This document shows positions 32,923 through 43,985 of a stretch of 64,000 nt of DNA, piece by piece. This stretch comes from Pyrrhosoma nymphula (Eukaryota > Arthropoda > Insecta > Odonata > Coenagrionidae): contig OY754338.1 in NCBI GenBank assembly GCA_963573305.1, forward strand, positions 22,132,192 to 22,196,191. Reading direction: 5' to 3'. The notes below the pieces were generated by a model that ran no database searches, had not been told where the DNA came from, and was given only the letters and a program-made list of their open reading frames with translations. A program made the position numbers and the translations under genes. The stretch's first letter is position 1. Each line of letters begins with the position of its first letter.

Positions 32923-35051
32923 GCCCTGGCAGAAAAGAATGGTAACGTTTGTGTAACCTAATGGTAACTTTGGAGTGTACCATGAATGTAGGAAAATGGT
33001 AAACTCTGTGTAGGCTCTGAGTGTAACTATAGTGTACATAGTTATAACTCCAGTGTACAATCTGTGTAACTTTGTGGTAAAGTGGCCCAATCTGTGTAGG
33101 TTTTGTGTGTACCTTGTGTAACAATTGGTGCTGAATTGTGTACAGTGTGTACTGATTGTGAGTCTGCTGTGGTACATGATGTGTACATAATGTACACAAC
33201 CCACGTAGCACACTGCCACGAAAATGTGCCTTGAAGGCGCCTCGGAAGCACATAAAAAAGTATGATATAAAAAAATATACATTGCAATCAATCAATTTCA
33301 CTGTTTTATTGTGCAATGGCATGATATAAGTCGTCGTATTAAGATACCTCGTAACTACCTAATGCCTACCTGTATCGAATATTTATCTAACCTACGACTC
33401 AGTGCACCTAATTACGCACCCACAATTGAAATAAAGGTGTTGAGAAAGACGTATATATGTAGTCACTTCCGTGGATAAATGTGTCTTCGAGAACTATAAT
33501 TATTAAATGATTATTCCGTGATAGTTTGAGGAAATGCATTAAAATCTTGATAAAAGTTTTTCACCATTAATTAATGCCAGATAACTGTTATCCTATTTTG
33601 CCACATAGTATGAATATAAATGCAATATTACTGCGAATAAACAAAATTTTTCCAATTCCCGCATGTTGACATGAACTAGAAAAGGAAGAGCATAATGGAA
33701 ATACATATTACATATGTACACTTCTGCCGTGGATTACAACGAAAGGGAATGATTAAATGCTCCGAAGAAGATAAAACTCTCTTTGCTCGAGTATGGTGAC
33801 ATTTATTAAAATTCATTTGGTACAATTTTTTCAACCAAAGTAGAAACACATCAAATACCTAAGTAAAAGGTGAGACTTCAATGCAATTTTGCTAAGTTCT
33901 CAATATTCGTCCCTCATCGTTTTATATAGCTCATTCACAAGAATTATTTAAACACCGACAAGAACATTAGTTAAGGTGAGCTTTCGTCTTGCCAGCTGAA
34001 ACGCAACTTTCATCCACTTGCAATTGTTAACAGATCAGTATCACAATAAAATTCACTTCACTTATCATGCAAACCTTGCACATTTATGCAATACTTTTAG
34101 GGTAAACACTTACTTTCATGAGCACAACAATAGCCACAAAAGCCATCACGTTTTCGAGATTTAATGGTACTTTATCCTTCGTACATACATCAGCGTTGAA
34201 CTACTACTATGATATTATCACCACCTAAAGCCAAATTTCTCGTTTATCACTGCACTCACAATGAATCAAAGCATAATAATCACTGAACACAATTTAAGAA
34301 GAACATTTGCTTCACCCTAAATCACCAACAACTAATTATTGCAGTGGTCTTTATCACGCTTTCGGCATTTAATGGTACTTTATCCTTCATACATTAGCGT
34401 TGATAACAACAACGTAAGGCCAAATTTCTCCTATATCACTGTAGTCACATTATACGAAAGCATAATAATCTCCAAAAACAATTTAAGTAGAACATTCTCT
34501 TGACTCTTAAATTACCGACAACTCTTGTTTACATCGTCCATTGGTGGCAGCGGAATGGCGCTTAGGAAGTTAGCACAGCTAGCGAGGCATGGCAGGGAAC
34601 CAAGGGAACCAATAATGCGCAGGATACAATAAAGAGCATTTCCAATCGCTTTTACGACTTAAGAAACCAAAGCAATACAAAACTTTTTTACTGAAGTAAA
34701 TTACGAAAAACTAATGCAGATTCCGGAACGAGGTGGTTTTATGCGCATTCAATGCACCTTGGCGCTTATTGGGTGGTACAATTGTGATGACATTTGTGTA
34801 CCCAAAAATGGTAATTGCTGTGTATATATTGTGTACAATTCTGGTGTCTCAATGGACTGGTAACTTAGTGGTATAATCTGTGTAACATCTGATACAACAA
34901 ATTGAGTACGGCTGTGGTATCAATAATGTACAGGGTGTAACAACTGTACGATTTGTGTAACGTTGTGAGTAGAAAAGTGTAGTAAATGTGTAACTTTACA
35001 TAATGTACCATATTTATACACATATTTGTTACACTAATTTTTCGCCAGGGC
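32923..35051. mobile_element. Non-autonomous element with GTGTAAC/TGTGTAC-rich ends
   Basis: The short TIR GCCCTGGC...GCCAGGGC brackets 2.1 kb. Both ends (about 32940-33200 and 34790-35040) are packed with short imperfect repeats of GTGTAAC, TGGTAAC and TGTGTAC in opposite orientations. The middle is AT-rich with no gene. Frames on the minus strand near 32780-33320 and 34865-35086 are artefacts of the repeats (runs of V/Y/T/H). The flanks read CG on both sides, so a 2-bp duplication is possible. Confidence 0.6.
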
Positions 35052-35129
35052 GGAGCCGTCATAAGTGCTGTGCAACGACCTCGCACGCTGTTTTAATGAA
35101 TTATTTGAGGCAATAAATATTATTTTTAC

Positions 35130-35830
35130 GAAATATCTTCTGACCTGCTTATAAAATGTTTGATAGTCAATTTTATACTTTTGAGTTTTATTAATTGAGA
35201 ATTTTTCTCTAAAGATATCGATATTTTGGACATTTTTTATTCCTTCATCATGAAATAAGTAACGTTTTCTCGTCTAATTATCTCGAAGTTGTGATGAAAA
35301 GCTTATATATTTTGACTTGGAAGAATAGCGTAAACATATTTGGTGCTCGGATGAAGATAATGCCACTTTTTCCAGCACCGGTCAACATAAACACGTCCCC
35401 TCGTTGACTACATTTTTTTCAAGGCAGTGGTTGCGACCAGCTTCATTTAGGATTGGAGTAATGAAAACGTCTGGTTTAGAAGGGCAGGCAAGAGTTACGA
35501 TGTTTTCTCTTCCTTTCAACTAACTCCAGTGTATTATCTTGGCTGAACTTTTTCTTTCCCTTTTGATGACACCAAGGCAGTGGAAGTCAGGGGGGGCTTG
35601 CACAGACTCAACCGCCTATCTCGAGTGATTATTGAGTCGAAATGGCTGAGTTGGAAAGCCTAATGGGTAAGCAAATTGTGGCGTGATGAACTCACGAATG
35701 CTTCCTAGAAGCCCAGCCCATCTCACTATGTCAGAGGCATCTGGAATGAAGTTATTTCTCTGATAGGAGACCCAAGCCTGTAATGTTCTGACACATCGTT
35801 GCAAGATAGATTTGGCGCCCTCGCACGTGA
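35130..35830 (-). pseudogene. Unrecognised decayed reading frame in the PIN-like transposon
   Basis: From about 35825 downwards the minus strand reads a protein-like segment (CVRTLQAWVSYQRNNFIPDA, then IVRWAGLLGSIREFI), then after stops in the same general frame PILNEAGRNHCLEKN and further hydrophilic sequence to about 35200. It lies head-to-head with the PIN-like gene. I do not recognise the family. It could be the element's second gene, perhaps its true transposase, or chance. Confidence 0.3.
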
Positions 35831-35879
35831 GGGGTATACACTACGCATTCTTTCGTCAATTTTACGATAGAAACCGAAG

Positions 35880-37357
35880 TGCTCGGACCTATGTGAAATG
35901 TGAGTGAATTGGTGAATAACTGTAGCGAAATGTCTGTTCCACCGAAAGAGTTACGAAAATCGTTAGGAATGCATTTGGAAAAGTACCCTTTAAATATAAG
36001 GACAAAGTACTCACATTGGCATCTATCAACAGCTCCGTCAAAGTGGCAAACAAGAGAATAGACATCGATCCAATTACAATTTTCTAGAGGGTGTGCATAA
36101 CTAAACAGTCGGACAAAGATTTAAAAGGTCACTTCAAGTATGAATTAGCACCATTTCCAATGTCATTGTTCAATGAACAAGGGGATGCAAAAGGGAACCA
36201 AGTGTAGCTTCTACTCTGCTTTTACTCCACTCTCCATCAGCAGGCCAATGGACACCAATACGTTTGTAGTAGTGGATGGTGGATACCTTTTTACACAAAG
36301 TTGTCTGGCACCGCAAAAATTCCGTAAGGGCCATTGTCTCAGGTTATGTCAGCTATGTGAAAAGCCATTTTGGAAGCAATGTGTCGTTTGTTTTCGACGG
36401 CTACCCTGAGAGGCAACCAACAAAAATACCAAAAGTGCTGAAAGAATGCGACGTTGTGCTGCTCACTTCTGCAGCGATATGCTTTTTGAAGAGTCCTCCA
36501 TCATCCAATTACCTCAGGAAAAACTATTGGCCTATGCTAACAACAAGAGGCGCCTCATCGCACTCCATCGCAATGCACTTGAGCAGCAGGGTTTTGCAGA
36601 GAAAGTATCCGAAGAAGACGCTGATTGGGACATCATTGACACAGCACTATCCAAAAGTCAAATATTTGACTGTGTTATTGTTATTGGAGAAGACGTGGAC
36701 CTTCTGGTCCTCCTAAATGGTTTGGGCTCCGCTGCAATAAACGTCTACCTCCAAAAAAGTGATAGACGGCAATCTGGGTGTTTCCATTTCTCAAGCTTAT
36801 CTTACAACGATGGAAGCACACAATACCCGCAAGTGACAATTCTTTTTCTACATGCCTTCAGCGGGTGTGACACCACATCCGCCCGGGCCCCTTTCGGGCA
36901 AGGAAAAACAAAATTGGCCTGCGTCCTTCAGAAAAATCCCCACCTTATGGAACTGGCTACTGTTTTCCTGCAGCCCGATTCCAGTCATGAGGCCATAGGC
37001 AAGGCTGGGGAGAAATGTTTCGTGGTTCTTTACAGGGGTGATATAAAGAGGGACACCTTGAATACCCTCTGCTACCACCTTTTCATAAAGTCGGCATCCA
37101 ACTCAAAGGTGAACCTTTCTCGTTTGCCTCCAACAACCGATGCTGCGAATCACCATTCCTATAGAACTTACCACCAAGTTCAGAAGTGGTTTGGGGCTAA
37201 TAAAAACCGTATAGAATGGGGGTGGAAGATCGAAGATCAGGGCCTTATCCAAGTCACTATTGCGCTTGATATCTTGTACATGCAGAAAAGGATGCAGTGG
37301 GGGATGCAGCTGCCGCAAAGCCGGATTAAAATGCTAGCAGTATGTAAATTTTGGTAA
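35880..37357 (+). pseudogene. PIN/FEN1-like nuclease family gene of the 31627 transposon
   Basis: A plus-strand gene with frameshifts and a stop (TAG near 36090). In order: IDIDPITIF (36060), KYELAPFPMSLFNEQG (36140), TKCSFYSAFTPLS, FVVVDGGYL (36265, first Asp), SFVFDGY (36385), an insert ending in FDCVIVIGEDVDLLVLL (36670-36717, E-D-x-D cluster), HAFSGCDTTSA (36850, Asp) and then a 300-codon open tail to 37357 (36446-37357 is intact). The spacing of acidic residues matches PIN/FEN1-fold nucleases. I know this family as large, unnamed and invertebrate-rich. The long intact 3' half contrasts with the decayed 5' half. Confidence 0.7.
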
Positions 37358-38171
37358 GGTAAATCATGCCAGAACTTTTTATCTGTTCATATTGAGGATT
37401 TCGACGATGACGAAGACCCGTCTCTTTCTTTGTCGAATGAGTTGAAGAGTTCTCTCCACATGCTCTGGGATTCTCCGAGGATTTCTCCGCACGAGGACCG
37501 ACGAAAAAAGTGAAATTATAACGTAGCAAATTTGCTCTTAGCATGTGAATATTAACTATTGTAATTACATCTTTTTTTAAATAAAAAATTAAAACTAGAT
37601 ACTATAATATGTGACCTGTAAGTGTATGTGACCTGTTTACATTGATTTTCCCCTAAATCCATATTTCCGTAATTTTGTTTTATGCCATATTTGAAGAAAC
37701 TATTCGGCCTACAAGAGTCATTTTCAGCTCAAATTAAAGCTAAATAAATTTACTATATATTTAGTCCCCATAGTTTTTCTGGTAGGGTGATTACTTTTGC
37801 CGATATAGGGCAAGACACATGACCAAAATGAAAAAGTTTCACTTTTTGGAAAAAATTGCCTTTTTTTGAAGAGCTGTTTCTCAAAAAGTTCTGGACATAC
37901 ATAGTTTATTTTGGGCTTAAATTGTAGCACAATATATCTTCTTTAAATAACTACAGAGAATTATTTTCTGTAGGGCAAATATTTTAGGAGATATTGAGTA
38001 AAAACAAATAAGTGCAAAATTTGCACAGTTTTCTGCGCACTGCGCAGATTGCACAGGTCTTTCGAAGCTGCAAATTTGGTTTTTTACTGTTGGCATAGAT
38101 CCTAACAACTTATTAAAAAATTAGAACTACATGACCTTTTGCAAGGTCGAATGTATAAAGTGACTGGACTA

Positions 38172-39330
38172 AATTGAGTCCTGAGGAACTCCTACGTTAA
38201 TTTCTTGAATGCTAGATTTTGCTTGGCCTATTGAAACATATTGCTTCCGGTTTGACAAGTATGATTTGATCCAGTCTAAGGGAATCCCACGCATTCCCAG
38301 TGATTCTAATTTTCTGATCAATAAACATTTATCTACCATCTCAAATGCACATGTTAAATCAAAATGTAGGCCAAGGGTAACATAATTTTTGTTTAGGGAA
38401 TCCAAGATGTTATTGAATACGTTGAAAATGGCTAAATCAGTGGACATTCCTTTGCGAAAACCATATTGATACGGAGACAGGAGAGAGTGATTTTATAGAA
38501 AGGATGTTAATCTTTTACAGTATAATGATTTGAATATCTTTGAAAAAAAACTCTGGATGGCAATAGGTCTGTAATTTTCAATCCTACCTTTTTTGCATTT
38601 TTAATGAATTGGCAATATTCTGGAGGTCTTTAACAATCGTGGAAATATACCCTTGGATAGAGATTCATTGCATACGAAAATTAAGGGTTCTTTGATTAGG
38701 TCAAAACATTTTAATATGAGCCAGCTGGGAATCTCATCAAAACCATATGATTTCTTCTGCCCTATTTTTTTTAACTATGTCACTTACTTCATTTTCATTT
38801 GTTGGGGACAAGTAAAAAGAATGTGGAGCTCTAGGAGGGATGTTTTGGATGTTGGCATTGTGGTTTGATGATTTGGGAATTGAGTTGATGAAGTGGGAAT
38901 TAAAAACATTTGCTATTTGTAAAGGATTGGTTATATGGTGACCCAGTGTATTTGCGATTTTTTGTATACCTAGTTCTTGTCAGAAGTATTCGTTGTCCCT
39001 TATTACTTTCCATGAATCTTTTGCTATATTCTGGCTTTGGCTGATGATTCCATCATTAAAAGTCCTCTTTGATGTCTGAATTAGTTTTCTATCACTTTTT
39101 TGACATTTTTATACTCTGTACTTGATTTTAGTGTTTTATTGTTAACATATTCCTGATATTTACACCTCACCAGTTCAGCCATTTTAATAATTTCATTATT
39201 GATCCATTTCTTATTCTTATTTTCACCAATTACAATTTTCTTCAGGGGGAATTCACAATCGAAAAAGTATTTAAACGGCAAATAAAATGCTTCGAAACTT
39301 TCATCAAAATTTTCCTGAGTAAATATCTTA
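38172..39330 (-). pseudogene. LINE ORF2: endonuclease-RT linker and RT fingers to motif B
   Basis: The minus strand carries a linker (NKKWINNEIIKMAELVRCKY at about 39220), then a decayed GFDEIPSWLI block (38740), and RT motif A (LGLHFDLTCAFEMVDKCLL, with Thr-Cys in place of the usual Ser-Lys), ending at motif B (GVPQDSI) exactly where the 3-bp target of the DNA transposon lies. Several frameshifts. Confidence 0.82.
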
Positions 39331-39424
39331 GACCAGTTATAAAAAGGGAGGAATCAGGCGTGATGTTGTGGAAGATGAACATAATAAGAACTCAGATATT
39401 ACAATTTTCCACAGATAAAGTTTT

Positions 39425-39465
39425 AATCGACCCGGGTTTCGATGCACTGCATCATCATCAGGTAC
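39425..39465 (-). ncRNA. Hammerhead-ribozyme motif of PLE C (left, inverted repeat)
   Basis: The minus strand has the same core as the right copy: CTGATGA, GATGC/GCATC stem, GAAA, then ACCCGGGT as a self-complementary stem III, then C. The paired inverted copies would let transcripts form in both directions. Confidence 0.65.
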
Positions 39466-39787
39466 ATATATTTGGAAATCAAGTTATATATACAAGAGAA
39501 GGTGGGTGAGGGAGGTTAGGAAAGTGGAGGGAGGGAGTGGGGAAGGGGAAAAATTTCAAGGGGGGGAAGGGAGTTTTATTTACACAAGAAAAACGTTAAC
39601 ATTTGAATTTTGAAAAAACACAAGTTCGTTGAGGTGATGTCCCGTGGCGCGTCGAAGGGGGGGGAAGGGACACGCATTGTCCATGTCCAAAACCAACTTC
39701 GAATGTGAACTCAAAACCATCAAGTATATTGCCAGGATGAACGGGTACAGTGAATGTCTCAAAGACACCTAACTTCGGAAAAAACAA

Positions 39788-40318
39788 TTGAAACGTGCCA
39801 AAAAAATCAACACTTCTCTCCTGCAAAACCTCGTTAATCCTGATCGTAAATGGTGCAAAATCCCCTTCGTAAATTCCCTATCCTATATAATAGCCAATTC
39901 CTTCCCAAGGGACAAGCTCCGAGTTTCTTTTTATACCCCCTTGACTTTGTCAAAAGCTCTATGCTTGAATAAAGACACCATAGAAAAAGTAAAGCGATGC
40001 GGTCTGTACGAAATAACCTGTCAATGCCTAGCTAGTTATGTGGGGCAGACTGGTCGGAATTTTTCTACTCTCATTCAAGAACATAAAAAGTGCTACTTAG
40101 CTGGAAATCCCACTTCTATTTTTGCCCAACACCTGTTAGATTTTAATCACACCTGTGACTTTGAGTTTAAAGTTTTGCACTCACTCAACAAAGGCCGTAA
40201 ATTAGACGCAATGGAGCAGTTAGAAATCATACAACGGAGAAAAAAGAAGTTTCCCCTCCTGAACGATGTACAGTTTTACTATTCCCCCTCTCCCCTCCTG
40301 TCAATAACCTTCCCTTAG
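39788..40318 (+). pseudogene. PLE C GIY-YIG endonuclease domain
   Basis: An open frame of about 176 codons carries the region between RT and nuclease (LSYIIANSFPRDKLRVSFY) and the GIY-YIG nuclease as CGLYEITC, then SYVGQTGRN. The conserved catalytic Arg in the R-I-x-E-H block is replaced (TLIQEHKK). RT motifs are missing, so this is a 5'-truncated fragment. Confidence 0.85.
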
Positions 40319-40773
40319 TGCGTGAGTGTGCACCCTGCAACTAAGTGTATAAGATTTCCCTGTGCTCTGACTCCCCCCCCCTTTCCCGGTGTTGTATTGG
40401 AGCATATTGGTCGGGCTCCAGGCATCAAGAAGACTGACCACACGCCGTGGGACACTCCACAGAGAACCACCCCCCCCTTTTTGTTTGAAACAAAGAGTGT
40501 CATTTACTGTTGTGTACCCCACAAAATTCCCCAGTAACCAGTGACAAAGTGTAATTTTCCAATGCGTGTCCCCCCCCCCCTCGACGCGCCACGGGACATC
40601 ACCTCAACGAACTTGTGTTTTTTCAAAATTCAAATGTTAACGTTTTTCTTGTGTAAATAAAACTCCCTCCCCCCCTTGAAATTTTTCCCCTTCCCCACTC
40701 CCTCCCTCCACTTTCCTAACCTCCCTCACCCACCTTCTCTTGTATATATACCTTGATTTCCAAATATATGTAC

Positions 40774-40806
40774 CTGATGATGATGCAGTGCATCGAAACC
40801 CAGGTC
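40774..40806 (+). ncRNA. Hammerhead-ribozyme motif of PLE C (right repeat)
   Basis: CTGATGA, then a perfect stem (GATGC/GCATC, loop AGT), then GAAA, a short stem III (ACCC with AGGT) and the GTC cleavage triplet. All conserved core bases of a type I hammerhead are present. An inverted copy with a stronger stem III (ACCC/GGGT) lies on the minus strand at about 39425-39465. Confidence 0.7.
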
Positions 40807-40860
40807 GATTAAAACTTTATCTGAGGAAAATTGTAATATCTGAGTTCTTATTAGACCAGT

Positions 40861-42282
40861 CATATTTTGTCAGTTCAAATCTGGAATTTTTAATGTTGGA
40901 TTCACTGATATTTCAAAAAGGTTTTGTGTTTGACTTCAGGTGCCAAATTTTGGTAAGTTATTAAATCGATTTCCAAAGCATGATGATAAGAAATTCCTGG
41001 ATTGGTAACTGACACAGTACATCTATTAGGCTCAATGTTACTTATGATGTCATCAATTATGGTTGAAGCAGTCTCCGTTACTCTTGTACGTTCGTCAATT
41101 AATGGTGAAAAGTTAAATGATTTGGTCATGTTAATGACACTATTTTTTTGTGGAGTTTTTGTCATGAAATGATATTTAAGTCACCACCAACTACTACTTT
41201 TCTATTTTCTTTTCGATCGAACAATAATTTTTCTATAAAAGAGGTGATGCACCCCAATGGTGATCAATACAATGATATTATACAAATTTGTTCACCTTTC
41301 ACCTTGAAATCAATGTCAACACATTCAAATTTCCTATCTATACTAAAGTTTCTTAGGTTCAGCTCTGACTGTAGTTCAAACAGTTTTTTTACCAAAATTA
41401 CCACACCACCATTTTTAACAGACTTTCTACAGTAAATAGAGGCACATTTATACCCAGAAAGACATACCTACATTAGATACTTAATACACTGTCAGCCAAT
41501 GTTGACTTACACAAAAGACATAAGGTTGTTTGTTCTCAAGGAAAACTTCAACCTCATGTATCTTATTTCTGAGGCATTGTACATTTAAGAAGATAATTTT
41601 GGGAGATGTCTTATCACACTTTGGGGAATTTTTCACAATTCTGCTATTCAATGAGACCTTATAAATTATATTTTTTGAAACCTTGGGACTTGGGAAGTCA
41701 TCATTACCTCCCATAATTTTTACATTTTTGTCACCACCCAATTGCCATTTTAGTTTCCCTGGTTCTTTATAACAGATATTGTAATTTCGATGACTTTTTC
41801 CAACCTTTTGGACCCCTTACAGTTAAGATGAATGCCATCTTTACCAATACAGCTATCATCAATGTATTTTATTACATCAACAATTATCTCTCCCAGCACT
41901 TCACAGGCCCATCTAATATTTTCATTGACATTATTTACAAAATGTTTCCTTGTATCCCTTCTATGAATTACTCCATTGACCACAATACCTGATTTGGGGT
42001 AAGTTTCTTTTACCTTCCTGAAAATGGAGTAAATTTCACCCATTACATCTACTGGAGTTTTGGCTTTCCTTAGATTATTTGTCCCCACATGAAGCAACAC
42101 AATCCTTGGCAAGACTGCAGAAGTTGCTTTCTTTTCTTCAACTCTCCTCACTAGCTGCTCCACTTTGATACCTGGGAACACTTAATTCACTGGACTTTTC
42201 ACTGTGATATGTTTGATCATCGAATCTCCTATTATCACGTCACATGAAGCCTGTTCTCCCGTCACATTTCCTCTTCAACTTG
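40861..42282 (-). pseudogene. LINE: SGNH esterase (ORF1 end) and APE-type endonuclease (ORF2 start)
   Basis: The esterase occupies about 42282-41750: VIIGDSMIKHI (block I, catalytic Ser), LPRIVLLHVGTNNLR (blocks II-III, G-T-N) and GKDGIHLNCKG (block V, D-x-x-H). The endonuclease starts at 41615 with IIFLNVQCLRNKIHEVE, then a CVSQHWLTVY block, and ends near 40950. The two sit in the order ORF1 then ORF2. The stop near 42184 and shifts show decay. SGNH/GDSL-type ORF1 domains are known from CR1 and related LINEs and are thought to act in RNA or membrane handling. Confidence 0.85.
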
Positions 42283-43417
42283 ACGTCAGGGATGATCTTG
42301 TGCTCTTAACAAAAATAACAACTGCTCAAAATTATTTCACTTTCAATGGCGTTTTCTACAAACAAGAAGAGGGTCTTGCAATAGGTTCCCCACTTTCACC
42401 GCTTCTGGCCGAAATTTTTCTTAATAATTTAGAAGAAAAACTATTCACGTCACAAGACAAACTCATTCAATGTGTCCATTATTGGTATCAGTATGTGGAC
42501 AACATAATCTGCCTCTGGACAGGAACGGAACGACAGTTGGATCAGTTCCTCGCAAATTTAAATAATCTGCACAATAATTTGTCATTTACGATGGAAAAGG
42601 ACGTGAATGGCAGTCTTAATTTCCTCGATCTAACTATCTCAATTACAGCACAGAGGCACCAATTTTCAATCTATCAAAAGCCTACCACTACGGATCATAC
42701 CATTCCCCAAGATTCCTCCCATCATTTCTCCCACAAACACGCCGCATTCCATGCAATGGCACACCGTCTCGTCCAACTTTCCCTATCACCGGAGAGTTAT
42801 AATACAGAGCTCCAAACAATGTATTTCATTGCCACAACAAATGGTTTCTCAATAGAACTGGTGGACAAAATTGTTAGGGCAAAACAAAAACAGATGGCGA
42901 TTAAAGATTCCCTCTAGCTCTATTTGTGTTTCCAGGGAAAAATGGAGGTCTCTACCCTTCCTGGGTAACCTCTCATATAAATTAAGTAACTTAATGCCAA
43001 ATAATTTGAGGGCAGCGTTTTATTCCCCCCTTACCTTAGGGAAAATGTTGTATAGTGGGAAGGATAAGGTTGACAGAAATATGAAATCCGGTATTTATAA
43101 ATTACAGTGTGACGAATGTATGTCTTGTTATGTTGGGCAAACTGGAAGGAGTGTACACCCGTATTAAGGAGCATGAACGCTCCCTCAAAAATGCTGATGG
43201 TCATTCCCTATTTTCCCAGCATCTATTAGAGTGTAACCACAGCAGTGATTTTAAAGCTGAAATCCTACACATGTTACCGAAAGGCCTAAAAATGGACGCT
43301 TTGGAACAATTAGAAATTTGTGTGCTAGCGAAAAACCAAAATGTTAATCTGTGTAATGACCATGTATTTATGCATTCATCTCCGTTGTTTTCGATATTTC
43401 CATGTTTGCAAAAGTAA
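42283..43417 (+). pseudogene. PLE B RT plus GIY-YIG endonuclease, frameshifted
   Basis: RT part (42283-42917): FNGVFYKQEEGLAIGSPLSP (motif B), QYVDNIICLW (motif C, again YVDN rather than YVDD), then GSLNFLDLTI. After a frameshift near 42905 the linker (NLSYKLSNLMPNNLRAAFYS) leads to the nuclease SGIYKLQC, then CYVGQTGRS. A further shift near 43150 precedes RIKEHERS and the C-terminal DALEQLEIC block. The nuclease core residues are conserved. Confidence 0.88.
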
Positions 43418-43904
43418 CTGTCACTCCCCCACATCCTATTCCCTCTCCGGCCCTTCCACTCCCCTTCTCCCTCTCCCCACTTACGGTTGCTAGGAGCCCT
43501 TCCAAACCCCTCCCCTCACAACCCTCCATCCTTTTTCCATTCATAAACCCACCCGTGGTTCCTCTGGGGTCCTTTCTTTGCAGCTCCTCACTTCGTGGCC
43601 TTTTTTGAACCATTGTTTCGGCATATTTTAGCCTACTTTCCTTGCCCTTCAATCACAGATGTTTGGGCTGGGGCTTTAACCAATCTTCCATTTTAAAAAA
43701 ATAGAAAACAGAGTAACTTGGTGACCTTCTACTCCTCCCACTCTCTTCCCCTGATTCACTTTCCTTCCTTTCCTCTCGTTTTTTCCACTACCCCTTCTCA
43801 CTCTGCCATGCCGCAATCGCCCTGCTCCTCTCTCCCCCATTTCAAACCCCCACCATTTTTAACTTTCTCTGGGTATATATTGTATGACCTAAGCTTCAGA
43901 ATGT

Positions 43905-43940
43905 GCCAGAAGATGCCATATTATGGTGAAACCGGTCGCA
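43905..43940 (+). ncRNA. Degenerate hammerhead-like motif of PLE B
   Basis: CAGAAGA stands where CTGANGA is expected, followed by a GCCAT/ATGGT stem, then GAAACCGGTC. One core base differs from consensus, so this copy is probably inactive. Confidence 0.5.
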
Positions 43941-43985
43941 GTTTTCAAATAAAGTGTGGAAAAGTACAAAGTTTTTTATTAAAAA

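Larger units (their letters stand above)
31627..38171. mobile_element. 6.5-kb DNA transposon with 3-bp TSD, ~540-bp TIRs and a PIN/FEN1-like gene (Academ-like?)
   Basis: Termini are TAGTCCAGTCAC and GTGACTGGACTA, with AAT duplicated at 31624-31626 and 38172-38174. The arms 31627-32757 (ignoring a 571-bp hAT MITE and its duplication) and 37636-38171 are near-identical inverted copies. The host LINE's RT frame is restored exactly at motif B when the element and one AAT are taken out, so both ends and the 3-bp duplication are certain. The only recognisable gene is the PIN-like family at 35880-37357. As I recall, Academ elements have 3-4-bp duplications and some encode an XPG-like nuclease; that match is an inference. 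Confidence 0.85.
39338..40850 (+). mobile_element. Penelope-like element C, 5'-truncated, flanked by inverted ~295-bp terminal repeats
   Basis: Inserted in the LINE with a target duplication TTAGACCAGT (39328-39337 and 40851-40860). The arms 39385-39680 and 40557-40850 are inverted copies containing a pyrimidine-rich stretch (CCCTCCC runs), TTTTTCTTGTGTAAATAAAA and a hammerhead-like motif. Between them is only the C-terminal part of the PLE protein. An inverted terminal-repeat copy upstream of a truncated body is a known PLE insertion form. Confidence 0.85.
42283..43985 (+). mobile_element. Penelope-like element B, 5'-truncated, inside LINE ORF1
   Basis: Begins within the RT (LLTKITTAQNYFTFNG) and ends with a 3' region containing pyrimidine-rich tracts (43430-43860) and a hammerhead-like motif near 43905-43940. 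It separates the LINE's PHD/coiled-coil region from its esterase. Target-duplication bases were not resolved. Confidence 0.82.

Noticed and set aside
32779..33322. Overlapping minus-strand open frames of 146-170 codons
   Set aside because: They translate the GTGTAAC/TGTGTAC repeat array of a non-coding element (runs of Tyr, Thr, His and Val); no domain and the same in several frames.
43402..43860. Pro/Ser-rich open frames on the plus strand after PLE B
   Set aside because: Pyrimidine-rich 3' untranslated sequence of the PLE; no conserved domain and poor start context.
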